DNA from: Enterococcus pseudoavium NBRC 100491
GTDB taxonomy: Bacteria > Bacillota > Bacilli > Lactobacillales > Enterococcaceae
DNA: 64,000 bases
NCBI RefSeq assembly: GCF_001544295.1
Contig: NZ_BCQF01000008.1
Coordinates: forward strand, 1-64,000
Direction: 5' to 3'
Position 1 is the first letter of the stretch. Each line of letters starts with the position of its first letter. Shown one piece after another: positions 44,444 to 52,332 of this stretch. The notes under the pieces were generated by a model. The model was not told where the DNA came from. It saw only the letters and a program-made list of their open reading frames with translations, and ran no database searches. Position numbers and translations under genes: made by a program.

Positions 44444-45316
44444 TTACTGAAACAAATCTGTTACCGCAACAATATTTTTCATATTTAGCTGTTTTGCTTT
44501 TAAATCAGCTGAATTTAAGAAAAAACGGGAGGTTTGCTGATCTTTTCTAGCACTAAAAAGATAACTAACCTTTTGATCAGCTGATTGATAATCAATCGCT
44601 TCGTTGTATCTTCCACCTTTAGGCAGCTCACCTAGCAGATGTAGCGGTGCTGAGGCACCCACGCTATCCAAATAATAAATTTTAGCGTTTCTTTTAACTT
44701 GAGCTTGCACTTCTTCCAACCCTCGATTGCCATAACTACCTTCATCTAGAAAAGCATAAGCAATGTTTTCTTGCTTATTCTCTCCAATCATTTTTAGCAT
44801 GGCTAAGATTGATGAAGTGTTGCGAACCAAAGTCTTTCGATTAGACAGACCTTTGGTTACTTTCCCCAATAGATAAAAATAGATCCCATAGATGGCGATA
44901 ATCAGCAATGTACTCACAGAATTGAATTGAAACGAATTTGGTGAAAAATACATGTAGATCAATGTCCCGATAATACCGAAAAGAAAGGCGATAATCGTAC
45001 TGACTAAAATGAAGCTCGTTGTTTTTTTCGCCTGATCCTTCCGGTCAAATAATTGATACGAACCAAAACTTTCAGGAGGAGTATCATAAAAGGTGCAGAT
45101 CACTTGATCAGCTTGTTTGATGTTGCCAACATAAACATTCCGAGAAGCATATTTTTTTTGGCGATCAAATTCGATTACTTGAATATCTTCCCGCATTTTA
45201 GCAAGATCGGTTACCAAAGCAGTCAGAAATCTTTTTTTGCTTTTTTCTGTTCGGCGCAAGCGATAAACATATTGGTAGCGAAACAGCCAATCTTTAAATA
45301 CTTCTGATTGCTCCAT
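44444..45316 (-). CDS. Membrane protein with degenerate M28-peptidase-like domain, PTS-associated
   Basis: Not a recognised PTS component. Two membrane helices (about 98-122 and 134-152) split a soluble domain that aligns by eye with M28 zinc aminopeptidases: VICTFYDTP (71-80) for the HYD motif with His replaced by Phe76; VRNTSSILAMLKM (164-176) for AnDNaSG with the metal Asp lost; YAFLDEGSYGNRG (187-199) for FxDxEExGLxGS with the Glu pair lost; and YLDSVG near 215-220. If correct this is an inactive M28 fold acting as binding or regulatory protein. Located between EIIB and EIIA with a good ribosome site. Confidence 0.6.
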   Translation of the reverse strand: MEQSEVFKDWLFRYQYVYRLRRTEKSKKRFLTALVTDLAKMREDIQVIEFDRQKKYASRNVYVGNIKQADQVICTFYDTPPESFGSYQLFDRKDQAKKTTSFILVSTIIAFLFGIIGTLIYMYFSPNSFQFNSVSTLLIIAIYGIYFYLLGKVTKGLSNRKTLVRNTSSILAMLKMIGENKQENIAYAFLDEGSYGNRGLEEVQAQVKRNAKIYYLDSVGASAPLHLLGELPKGGRYNEAIDYQSADQKVSYLFSARKDQQTSRFFLNSADLKAKQLNMKNIVAVTDLFQ

Positions 45317-45346
45317 CGATTCTTCCTCCTAATTATTAAGTGGTTT

Positions 45347-45853
45347 TTATAAGCCGAATTGTTTTAAAACATCTTTTAAGCTTGATTTAGGTGCAGATGG
45401 GGTTGCTTGGAAATAGATGTTTTCTACTCCATAGTTTTCATTCATATCTTTTAATTTTTCTGCGTCTTCTTTATTTAAATAAACAGATTTTGTAACTAAA
45501 AGGTCCTTTTCGGGATCTTTTTGTGCAATCCCACCGATATTTAACTCTTTCATCGGCACACCATGTTTTACTAGATCATAGATGACGCCCACTGTTTTTG
45601 TAATCAAGATACAGTTATATTCTTTAAAATTGAATTCATCCCAATAGAATTTTGCTTTTTCTGGCGTGATTACGATCGTTTTTTGCCCTGTACGACTCCC
45701 AGCATTCTTATACAAATCACGCATAAATTTATCTTTTGCTACTACTTCGTCAACGACAAAGATTGAATTTACTCCACTTTTTTGTGATAAAGTCACCATT
45801 ACTTGACCGTGGATCAAACGTTCGTCCACGCGAGCTAAATTAATTACGCCCAT
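45347..45853 (-). CDS. PTS mannose-family EIIB component
   Basis: Transfers phosphate from EIIA to the incoming sugar. The active His is in ARVDERLIHGQVM, residue 15, followed by the conserved VVDEVVAKDKFMRDLYKNA. At 168 residues it is full length and cytoplasmic. 22 bp after EIID. Confidence 0.94.
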   Translation of the reverse strand: MGVINLARVDERLIHGQVMVTLSQKSGVNSIFVVDEVVAKDKFMRDLYKNAGSRTGQKTIVITPEKAKFYWDEFNFKEYNCILITKTVGVIYDLVKHGVPMKELNIGGIAQKDPEKDLLVTKSVYLNKEDAEKLKDMNENYGVENIYFQATPSAPKSSLKDVLKQFGL

Positions 45854-45875
45854 TTAAAACACTTCCTTTCGAAAT

Positions 45876-46745
45876 TTATAAGATACCGAAGCCGGCTAAA
45901 ACAATTAAAATCAACGTCAACCACAGTAATGCTTGCGTGACTTTCAACCCTTTTTTCGTATAGAACCAATAGACACCCATTACTACTGCTAACGGTAAAA
46001 TACCTGGTACAATCTGATCGAGAATTTCTTGAATCACGAACTTCCGACCTGAGATAGCAAACTTCAAAGTCGATTCGACTTTTACATAATTTCCAGCTAA
46101 AATTCCCATCATGAACAGACCTAAAACAGACAATGCTTCAATCGCCGTTTGAACACCGGCACTTTGCATCAAGCCAGTTGCATTTCGTCCCATGGTAAAG
46201 GACTGTCTAGCAAAGAACACACCCAACGCTGCTTGGTAGATTGCAAAACATACGAATGGGAACAATGCGCCTAATGCGCTCCCTTGTTGCGCCCATGGTA
46301 CAGCAATCGCGATGAAAATGTACTGAACTGTTCCTGAGTCAATCGCATCCCCGATCCCAGCTAACGCACCCATCAACCCGGCTTTTGTGTTATACATCAG
46401 GTCATCTTGCATCAAGATTTCCTTATTTTCATACTCCTCTTGTGCCCGTTGTTGTTCCATTGAAGACATCAGGCCGGTAATGACACCACCGCCCCAACTT
46501 AATTGGGTATTGAAGAAAAGCAGTTGCCGTTTGTAAGCGGCCTTCAAGGCATCATCGTCTTTATATAATTTTTTCAAAATCGGCATCATCCCATAGAGTA
46601 AAGAAGGTGCCAGATAGCGTTCAAATGAATGTGGAATTTCATTAGCGAAATGCCATCTCAGATACGCTTTAGTAACATCTTTGCTAGTAATCTCTTCTGG
46701 TGCTAAGCTTTTATTTTCTGCTTGATTGGTTGATACTTCAGTCAT
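45876..46745 (-). CDS. PTS mannose-family EIID component
   Basis: Membrane subunit pairing with EIIC. It has the EIID signature WGGGVITGLMSSMEQQRAQEEYENKEI and GALAGIGDAIDSGTVQYIFIAIA, and C-terminal membrane helices. 289 residues. It follows EIIC by 15 bp. Confidence 0.94.
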   Translation of the reverse strand: MTEVSTNQAENKSLAPEEITSKDVTKAYLRWHFANEIPHSFERYLAPSLLYGMMPILKKLYKDDDALKAAYKRQLLFFNTQLSWGGGVITGLMSSMEQQRAQEEYENKEILMQDDLMYNTKAGLMGALAGIGDAIDSGTVQYIFIAIAVPWAQQGSALGALFPFVCFAIYQAALGVFFARQSFTMGRNATGLMQSAGVQTAIEALSVLGLFMMGILAGNYVKVESTLKFAISGRKFVIQEILDQIVPGILPLAVVMGVYWFYTKKGLKVTQALLWLTLILIVLAGFGIL

Positions 46746-46760
46746 CTTTTTTCCTCCTTC

Positions 46761-47603
46761 TTAAAATCCGTCATCATAGTCATCATCATCGTCATCAAAA
46801 GTAGTTGAACTATGACCTGCCGATTCAGCGGCTGGTGCAGCACCTTTACCCTTTTGCGATTGAACAAAGATCAAGGCAATTAAGACGCCGAAGATTGCGT
46901 AAGTAACCATTGTGATTTCAAGTGATTTCAATACGACACTCATAAAGTAAGCTAGGAAGAAAAAGACCATGTAATCTTTCCGTCCAATAACATAAACCGT
47001 CGTGGCAATACCAATCGCAGCTAACCCACCACCAACTACTTCTAAAATATGGATTACTACGGTGCCTTCTAAAGCATTGATTACGTCAGCAATGATCGGA
47101 GCTCCCAAATAAAGAGCGATAAATACTAATGGGACAAACAAGACAAATGAAGCAAGTGTTGGATACAAAATAATCGAACGTTTCATCGCCTTAGCATTCA
47201 AATCTTCTACTGCTTTATCGGTATACTTCCCTAAAAAAGTATTGATGAAGAAACGGAATTGATATAAGTAACTTCCTAATAAACCAACTGGCACAGCTAC
47301 CGCAATCGCTGCTTCCGGTTTTAAATTCCCTAGCAATGCTACGGGAACGGCAATCGCTGCCGCAATTGATGGTTCTGCCGGCATTGATCCGCCGGGTGAG
47401 AAAACTCCCATATAAATCATTTGCAAAGCAGCCGTAACAATCATGGCTTGTGCCACATCTCCCATTACAATCCCAACGACTAATCCAGTCATCAGTGGTG
47501 AAAAACGAAGAGTTAAGGTTGCCCCTCCTCCTAGCCAACGTGACATGACCGCAGCGACCCACAAAGCAATCAGTAGACTCTGCATTACACTTAAAGTATC
47601 CAT
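46761..47603 (-). CDS. PTS mannose-family EIIC component
   Basis: Substrate-conducting membrane subunit with about seven helices. The EIIC motif GVFSPGGSMPAEPSIAAAIAVPVALL lies near residues 67-92. The 280 residues include an unusual C-terminal tail of about 20 residues ending DDDDDDYDDGF. The motif and partner genes place it in the sugar-acid-associated branch of the mannose family; the substrate is not known. Confidence 0.93.
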   Translation of the reverse strand: MDTLSVMQSLLIALWVAAVMSRWLGGGATLTLRFSPLMTGLVVGIVMGDVAQAMIVTAALQMIYMGVFSPGGSMPAEPSIAAAIAVPVALLGNLKPEAAIAVAVPVGLLGSYLYQFRFFINTFLGKYTDKAVEDLNAKAMKRSIILYPTLASFVLFVPLVFIALYLGAPIIADVINALEGTVVIHILEVVGGGLAAIGIATTVYVIGRKDYMVFFFLAYFMSVVLKSLEITMVTYAIFGVLIALIFVQSQKGKGAAPAAESAGHSSTTFDDDDDDYDDGF

Positions 47604-47615
47604 AAGCTCCTCCTT

Positions 47616-48716
47616 TTAACGCTTGATATAATTTTCTAATTCATAAATCGATTCTTTTAATAATTCCTTTGTAATTGGTATCGGCAATAAATGAACTTTC
47701 TTCTTTGAATCTATGAAAGTTGCGATTCGATCGATGATTGCTTCATCTTCAGGAAAGATCTGCATTTGTTCCATAGACATGGGTAATTTCAACTCACGAT
47801 AAAAGGGTAATAAATCATCGATTTGCGTCCATTTTTTCTCGACCGCTAATTGATAGAAAATACCGTAAGCTACCTTTTCCCCATGCAAGAAAGCATGACT
47901 TTCTGGAATGTATTTACTCATGCCATCATGCATCGCATGGGCAATCGCATTTCTCGCATATTTATCACCTAAACCACCAACTAAACCGGCTACTGCGAAA
48001 ACAATTTCGGATAAACGGACAAATTCTTCTGTGACTTCACCTTTTTCCATATCCGAGATGGCTTTAGCTGATTGTTCTAAAATTGCTACTTTACAAAGAT
48101 CTGCAGTATAGCCTGCTACTTGTAAAAAAGGTTCATTTTGCAAGTGTGCTTGTTGTAAAATAGCATCTGATTCGTACCACTTCGCGAGTGTGTCTGCTAA
48201 ACCGGCCACAAAGTTATTTACCGGTGCATCAATCACTAACTTTGGATCTGTAATGAAGAAAGCCGCTTGACGTAAGAAATGTTCACTTTTCCCTTCTGAT
48301 TCGCCGCTTTCCTTATACATAACTGACAGTGGTGTCCAGGGGGCACAGTTACTGGCCAGTGTCGGAATCACACCGAAGTTAATATTGACTAGATGGGCTG
48401 CATAGCCAACCAAATCTGCCAGCTTTCCACCACCCACGCCGATCATAAAATCATTCTGCTTTTCATTTACCACTTCAGCAATTCGTTCAGCCCCGTAATA
48501 ACTGCATTCACCCGTATACTGCAAAAAGCTAAAAGTATAATCATCTTGCTGTAAAAAATGTAGAAACGGTTGGGCCTTCTCATAAGAAATTCCGCCATGA
48601 ACGACTAGAACATTCTTTGCTGAAAATTCCTGCAATACTTCGGGCACAACATCAATTGCCCCAACATGATAACGATAAAACTGAGGACCTACCTTAACTT
48701 TCAAATCCGTTAACAT
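47616..48716 (-). CDS. GldA-like iron-containing dehydrogenase
   Basis: NAD-dependent polyol/hydroxy-acid dehydrogenase fold of 366 residues: nucleotide loop GVGGGKLADLVGYAA near residue 90, PTLASNCAPWTPLSV, and metal-site regions around AGLADTLAKWYE, NAIAHAMHDG and HGEKVAYG, whose Asp and His residues would bind Zn or Fe. ATG 48716 is chosen for its GAGGAGGAG site. Role inferred: oxidation or reduction step in the sugar-acid pathway. Confidence 0.85.
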   Translation of the reverse strand: MLTDLKVKVGPQFYRYHVGAIDVVPEVLQEFSAKNVLVVHGGISYEKAQPFLHFLQQDDYTFSFLQYTGECSYYGAERIAEVVNEKQNDFMIGVGGGKLADLVGYAAHLVNINFGVIPTLASNCAPWTPLSVMYKESGESEGKSEHFLRQAAFFITDPKLVIDAPVNNFVAGLADTLAKWYESDAILQQAHLQNEPFLQVAGYTADLCKVAILEQSAKAISDMEKGEVTEEFVRLSEIVFAVAGLVGGLGDKYARNAIAHAMHDGMSKYIPESHAFLHGEKVAYGIFYQLAVEKKWTQIDDLLPFYRELKLPMSMEQMQIFPEDEAIIDRIATFIDSKKKVHLLPIPITKELLKESIYELENYIKR

Positions 48717-48748
48717 CGATCTCCTCCTCATCTGAATTCTTCCAAACT

Positions 48749-49747
48749 TTAGCTAAGCCATTTGCTTTCAGCTTGTACAGCTCGCTCCGGAAGTTTCCCA
48801 GCGACCACATCTTCAACGTCACGCAAACATTTCGCACCCATTTCTTGGAGACATTCCATCGTATACGCTGAAGTATGAGGAGTCATAACTACATTAGTAA
48901 AGGCTAGATACGGATGGTCTTTCCGCCCTGGTTCCTCTTCTAAAACATCAGTAGCTAATCCAGCGATTTTCCCAGTAGCTAAAGCGGTAACAATTGCCTC
49001 TTCATCCAATAATGCGCCACGCGCGCTATTTGAAAGATAGACATTGTCTTTCATTTGAGCGATTTCTGCCGTTGAAATCATATGATGATTGTCGTTATTT
49101 AAACTAGCGCAAAGACAAATGATATCCGACTCTTGCAACAATTGAGTAAAATCAACTTTCTTAGCCCCATAGCTTTCAATATGCAAAGCCGACTTATACG
49201 GATCATAAGCTAAGACGTTACAACGAAAACCATTTCGTAAGATCTCTACGACACAGCTACCAGTATTTCCAACCCCAATAACGCCAACTGTTTTATTAAA
49301 TAGTGCTCGACCAACAAAGTTTGCTCGGTCTTCCCATTTATCATTTCTAACACTCAAATCTGCTTCAACTGTTTTTCTCAATAGAGCCAATAGATTCGTA
49401 ATATTATTTTCAGCTACTGCATCTCTTTCAACTAAAGCAGGAATGATCGTAACCAGCGTGTCATGTTTGCGCGCTGCTTCAATATCAATATTGTTATAAC
49501 CAATCCCATGTCTAGTAATTAAAATAAGTTCATCTTTATGATCAAAGAATTCTTGGGTAAAAAATGGTGTAACGCTCGCAATAATGATATTGTAGCCAGT
49601 TAATAATTCTGCTAGTTCTTTTCCGCCGATTTCTCCATCGACAGTAAAGGAAGCAACCTCACCGATTTTTTCTAGCTGCTCCATTTGATCCTTGAAAATT
49701 TTGCCGAAACTACTTGAATTTACAATTGCAATTCGATATTTTTCCAT
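48749..49747 (-). CDS. D-isomer-specific 2-hydroxyacid dehydrogenase
   Basis: NAD(P)-dependent reductase of the GyaR/SerA/PdxB family, 332 residues. Rossmann motif GVIGVGNTGS near residue 150, with the catalytic triad Arg in SNSARGALLD, Glu in DVLEEEPG and His in MTPHTSAYT. 2-Ketogluconate reductases belong to this family, which suits the operon context. First gene of the nine-gene operon, facing the RpiR gene. Confidence 0.9.
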   Translation of the reverse strand: MEKYRIAIVNSSSFGKIFKDQMEQLEKIGEVASFTVDGEIGGKELAELLTGYNIIIASVTPFFTQEFFDHKDELILITRHGIGYNNIDIEAARKHDTLVTIIPALVERDAVAENNITNLLALLRKTVEADLSVRNDKWEDRANFVGRALFNKTVGVIGVGNTGSCVVEILRNGFRCNVLAYDPYKSALHIESYGAKKVDFTQLLQESDIICLCASLNNDNHHMISTAEIAQMKDNVYLSNSARGALLDEEAIVTALATGKIAGLATDVLEEEPGRKDHPYLAFTNVVMTPHTSAYTMECLQEMGAKCLRDVEDVVAGKLPERAVQAESKWLS

Positions 49748-49882
49748 TTCTGAAAGCTCCTTTTAACACTGTATCCGACTATCGTCTATCTACTATTCCA
49801 ACAAATTTACTTTTAATCTTTTCTATTGCACAAATCCTTTCTATCGAAATCATCAAAGTGTCAGTCAATCTGAACGCGAATA

Positions 49883-49898
49883 CAGAAACCGGTTTCTG
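49883..49898. promoter_or_regulatory. 16-bp palindrome upstream of the PTS operon
   Basis: CAGAAACCGGTTTCTG is a perfect palindrome in the promoter region; it has the CG-centred shape of a cre site (CcpA) but lacks the TG...CA ends. Confidence 0.55.
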
Positions 49899-49925
49899 AT
49901 AACGCATTCATTTATAACTCTATTA

Positions 49926-49947
49926 TACAAAAAAATATTTTTTTGTA
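49926..49947. promoter_or_regulatory. 22-bp A/T palindrome, candidate RpiR operator
   Basis: A perfect palindrome beginning TACAAAAAAAT and ending with its complement. A second, partial copy (AAAAAAATATTTTTGT) lies at about 49959-49974. Confidence 0.5.
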
Positions 49948-49990
49948 AACAGGAAAATAAAAAAATATTTTTGTTGATTTTTTTTTCATT

Positions 49991-50024
49991 ACCGAGTATC
50001 TTAAGAATTATAAGACTATTCGGT
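49991..50024 (+). promoter_or_regulatory. Inverted repeat just upstream of the RpiR gene
   Basis: ACCGAGTATCTTA and TAAGACTATTCGGT form a near-perfect inverted repeat ending 14 bp before the start codon; candidate autoregulatory site. Confidence 0.45.
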
Positions 50025-50038
50025 ATAGGAGGTGTCAT

Positions 50039-50899
50039 ATGTCTAATCCCATCGACTTACAAATCAAATCGATGTATAGCGACTTTAGTCCAAAAGAACA
50101 GACCATTGCAGATTACATTTTAGAACATCCCAATAAAGTCAGTCACAGCTCGATTAGTGATCTTGCAGCTGAACTGGGGATTGCAGATTCAACTTTTTTT
50201 CAATTCACCAAGACATTAGGCTTTAATGGCTTCAAAGATTTTAAACTGGCCTTATTAAAACAAGAAAATGACTTATCTGCCGTAACGATCCACGAAAATG
50301 TCCAAGAATCTGATTCGGAATTAGTCATGGCCCAAAAAGTTTTTGATTCCAATATGAAAACGCTGATAGATACAAGGAAATTATTGAAAGAAGAGGATTT
50401 ACAAAAGGCCGTCAACATGATCTCTCTGTCTAGGCGCCTCTACTTCTTTGGTGTCGGTGGTTCAGAAATTGTCGCAACTGATGCCTATCACAAGTTTTTA
50501 CGTTCACCAATTCCCGTAGGACATAGCACAGATTATCATATTCAATTGATGGAAGCTTCTCTACTAACTGAAGAGGACTGTGCTCTATTCATTTCGCATA
50601 CCGGCAGATCAAAAGAAACGATTCATATTGCGGAAGCCGCAAAAGCAAATGGAGCTAAAATTATCGTAGTCACTAGTCAAGCGAATTCGCCATTGGCAAA
50701 ACTAGGAGATGTGGTCTTTATCTCACTCTCTGAAGAAATTGAATTTCGTTCTGAAGCGTTGGCTTCTCGAATTGCTCAATTAAGTATCATCGATTCGTTG
50801 TATGTTATTTTGATGTTCTATAATCGTAGCAATGCTCAGGAAACTATCTCAAAAGTTCGAAAAGTCATTTCAAGTGTGAAAGAAAATAAAACTGAATAA
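50039..50899 (+). CDS. RpiR-family transcriptional regulator
   Basis: Sugar-phosphate-responsive regulator of 286 residues. The N-terminal HTH_6 domain (HSSISDLAAELGIADSTFFQFTKTLGFNGFKDFK, about 35-70) is followed by a SIS domain (YFFGVGGSEIVATDAYHKF, ISHTGRSKETIHIAEAAKANGAK) that binds phosphosugars. Divergent from the PTS/uxuA operon and so its likely regulator; a phosphorylated sugar acid would be the natural inducer. Strong TAGGAGG site and a terminator downstream. Confidence 0.92.
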   Translation: MSNPIDLQIKSMYSDFSPKEQTIADYILEHPNKVSHSSISDLAAELGIADSTFFQFTKTLGFNGFKDFKLALLKQENDLSAVTIHENVQESDSELVMAQKVFDSNMKTLIDTRKLLKEEDLQKAVNMISLSRRLYFFGVGGSEIVATDAYHKFLRSPIPVGHSTDYHIQLMEASLLTEEDCALFISHTGRSKETIHIAEAAKANGAKIIVVTSQANSPLAKLGDVVFISLSEEIEFRSEALASRIAQLSIIDSLYVILMFYNRSNAQETISKVRKVISSVKENKTE

Positions 50900-50905
50900 T
50901 CAAAG

Positions 50906-50945
50906 AAATCTGACTAGTGATTAGAAAACTAGTCAGATTTTTTGC
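50906..50945 (+). terminator. Terminator of the RpiR gene
   Basis: A 13-bp stem (50906-50918 with 50928-50940) followed by a T run. Confidence 0.85.
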
Positions 50946-51056
50946 TTTGATTGGCTTCCCCCTTTTTTCACACTCATTTATACAAGAAATTCGTCGAAAG
51001 AAAAACACTCCAGCATTTCTAGCTTCTTAGTTTAATGAAAGAAAAATTAGATAGTA

Positions 51057-51291
51057 TTGTAATAAAGAAATCGTTTTACTATACTGCTAATTGAAGATTC
51101 CCGTTTAAATTCAATTGGAGGTGAAGGATTTGTTGGTATCACATTTATGACTATGAATTACAAACAAACTTAGAGTATCTAAGAATGTAAATGAATCCTT
51201 CCTTCCAACTCTATTCTTTTATTAGTAAATGTGAAAACACTCACTACTAGTAGGATTATTGTGAATCCTCTACTACGACGACTCTTTTTTT
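51057..51291 (+). ncRNA. Candidate small RNA / degenerate type I toxin-like unit
   Basis: A complete small transcription unit: TTGTAA (51057-51062) -17- TATACT (51080-51085); a 5-prime stem AATTGAA/TTCAATT (51089-51095 with 51110-51116) abutting a GGAGG site; a nine-codon frame starting GTG at 51121 (VKDLLVSHL); an imperfect pairing of 51116-51130 with 51194-51208; and a hairpin at 51245-51275 followed by TTTTTTT. Layout and the KDLL start recall Fst-type toxin RNAs, but no full toxin is encoded. Confidence 0.4.
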
Positions 51292-51402
51292 GTGTGAAAA
51301 AATACAGCCGGTATCTTCTACTTTGGATGGAATAGTTCTTCATTTATTTCTAAACACAAGCTTTTTACGAATTGATCAACTCAGAACATTAGGAGGATTA
51401 TT
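51292..51402. other. Leader of the rhodanese gene
   Basis: Short AT-rich spacer; AGGAGG lies just before the ATG at 51403. The whole gap from 50946 otherwise holds only the small-RNA-like unit. Confidence 0.4.
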
Positions 51403-52332
51403 ATGAAAAAAGTTTTAACGTTAGCACTTCTAACAATCAGTTTCATTCTTACAGGATGTGGCAATACAAATAATTCCACAGACGACTCTACGGCAGAAAC
51501 CACTCGTGCCAAAACAAGCTTTACAGGAGAATACATCGTTGATGCAGATTATGTTAAGGAACATTTAGACTCTATTATTCTTATTGATGCTAGAGGTGAA
51601 GATGCCGCCAAAAAAGGCACGATTAAGGAAGCCGTCCCGATGGCATGGCAATACTTAGCTGATGTTGAGAATGGTGCTTCTGGTGATGAAAACTGGGGAT
51701 TGGTTTTGGCACCTAAAAAATTAGCTGAACGCTTAGGTGATAAAGGGATCGCTAAAGATAAGGAAGTCGTGTTATTTGCCTCAGCTCAAGAAGGTTGGGG
51801 AGACGATGGTCGGATCGCCTGGGAATTGCTCGCGGCTGGCTATCAAGATGTCAAAATGGTTGATGGTGGTTTCTCAGCGCTAAAAGAGGCTGGTTTAAAA
51901 ACCAATAAAACAGGCACTGAATTAAAACCGGTGGATGTTAACATTGAAGCAATTAATCAAGACCATCTGATTAAAACCGATGAACTCAAAGCGGACTACG
52001 ATGATTACAAAATTGTAGATGTCCGTGCTGATGAGGAATATGATGGGGAAGTATTGTATGGCGAAGCGCAAGGCGGCCACCTTCCAGGCGCGATCCATGT
52101 TCGCTACACTGATTTATTCAATAAAAACGGCACACTCAAAGACAATGAACAATTAACTAAACTTTTTGAAGATGCCGGATTATCAAAGAACGATAAAATA
52201 GTCACTTATTGTACCGCGGGTATTCGCTCTGCTTATACGCAATTAGTGATGGATATGTGTGGCTTTAAAAATGTGAAGAATTACGATGGCTCATTTTATC
52301 GTTGGGCTAAAGTAGCAGATGTAGAGAAATGA
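51403..52332 (+). CDS. Tandem-rhodanese lipoprotein (thiosulfate sulfurtransferase-like)
   Basis: Surface lipoprotein with signal peptide and lipobox LTGC near residues 17-20. Two rhodanese domains follow (about 45-165 and 180-305). The N-terminal one is inactive in type, with no catalytic cysteine at the loop (FASAQEGWGDDGR). The second has the active-site loop YCTAGIRSAY near residue 268. It may transfer sulfur or reduce persulfides outside the membrane. Stop overlaps the start of the DedA-like gene. Confidence 0.87.
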   Translation: MKKVLTLALLTISFILTGCGNTNNSTDDSTAETTRAKTSFTGEYIVDADYVKEHLDSIILIDARGEDAAKKGTIKEAVPMAWQYLADVENGASGDENWGLVLAPKKLAERLGDKGIAKDKEVVLFASAQEGWGDDGRIAWELLAAGYQDVKMVDGGFSALKEAGLKTNKTGTELKPVDVNIEAINQDHLIKTDELKADYDDYKIVDVRADEEYDGEVLYGEAQGGHLPGAIHVRYTDLFNKNGTLKDNEQLTKLFEDAGLSKNDKIVTYCTAGIRSAYTQLVMDMCGFKNVKNYDGSFYRWAKVADVEK

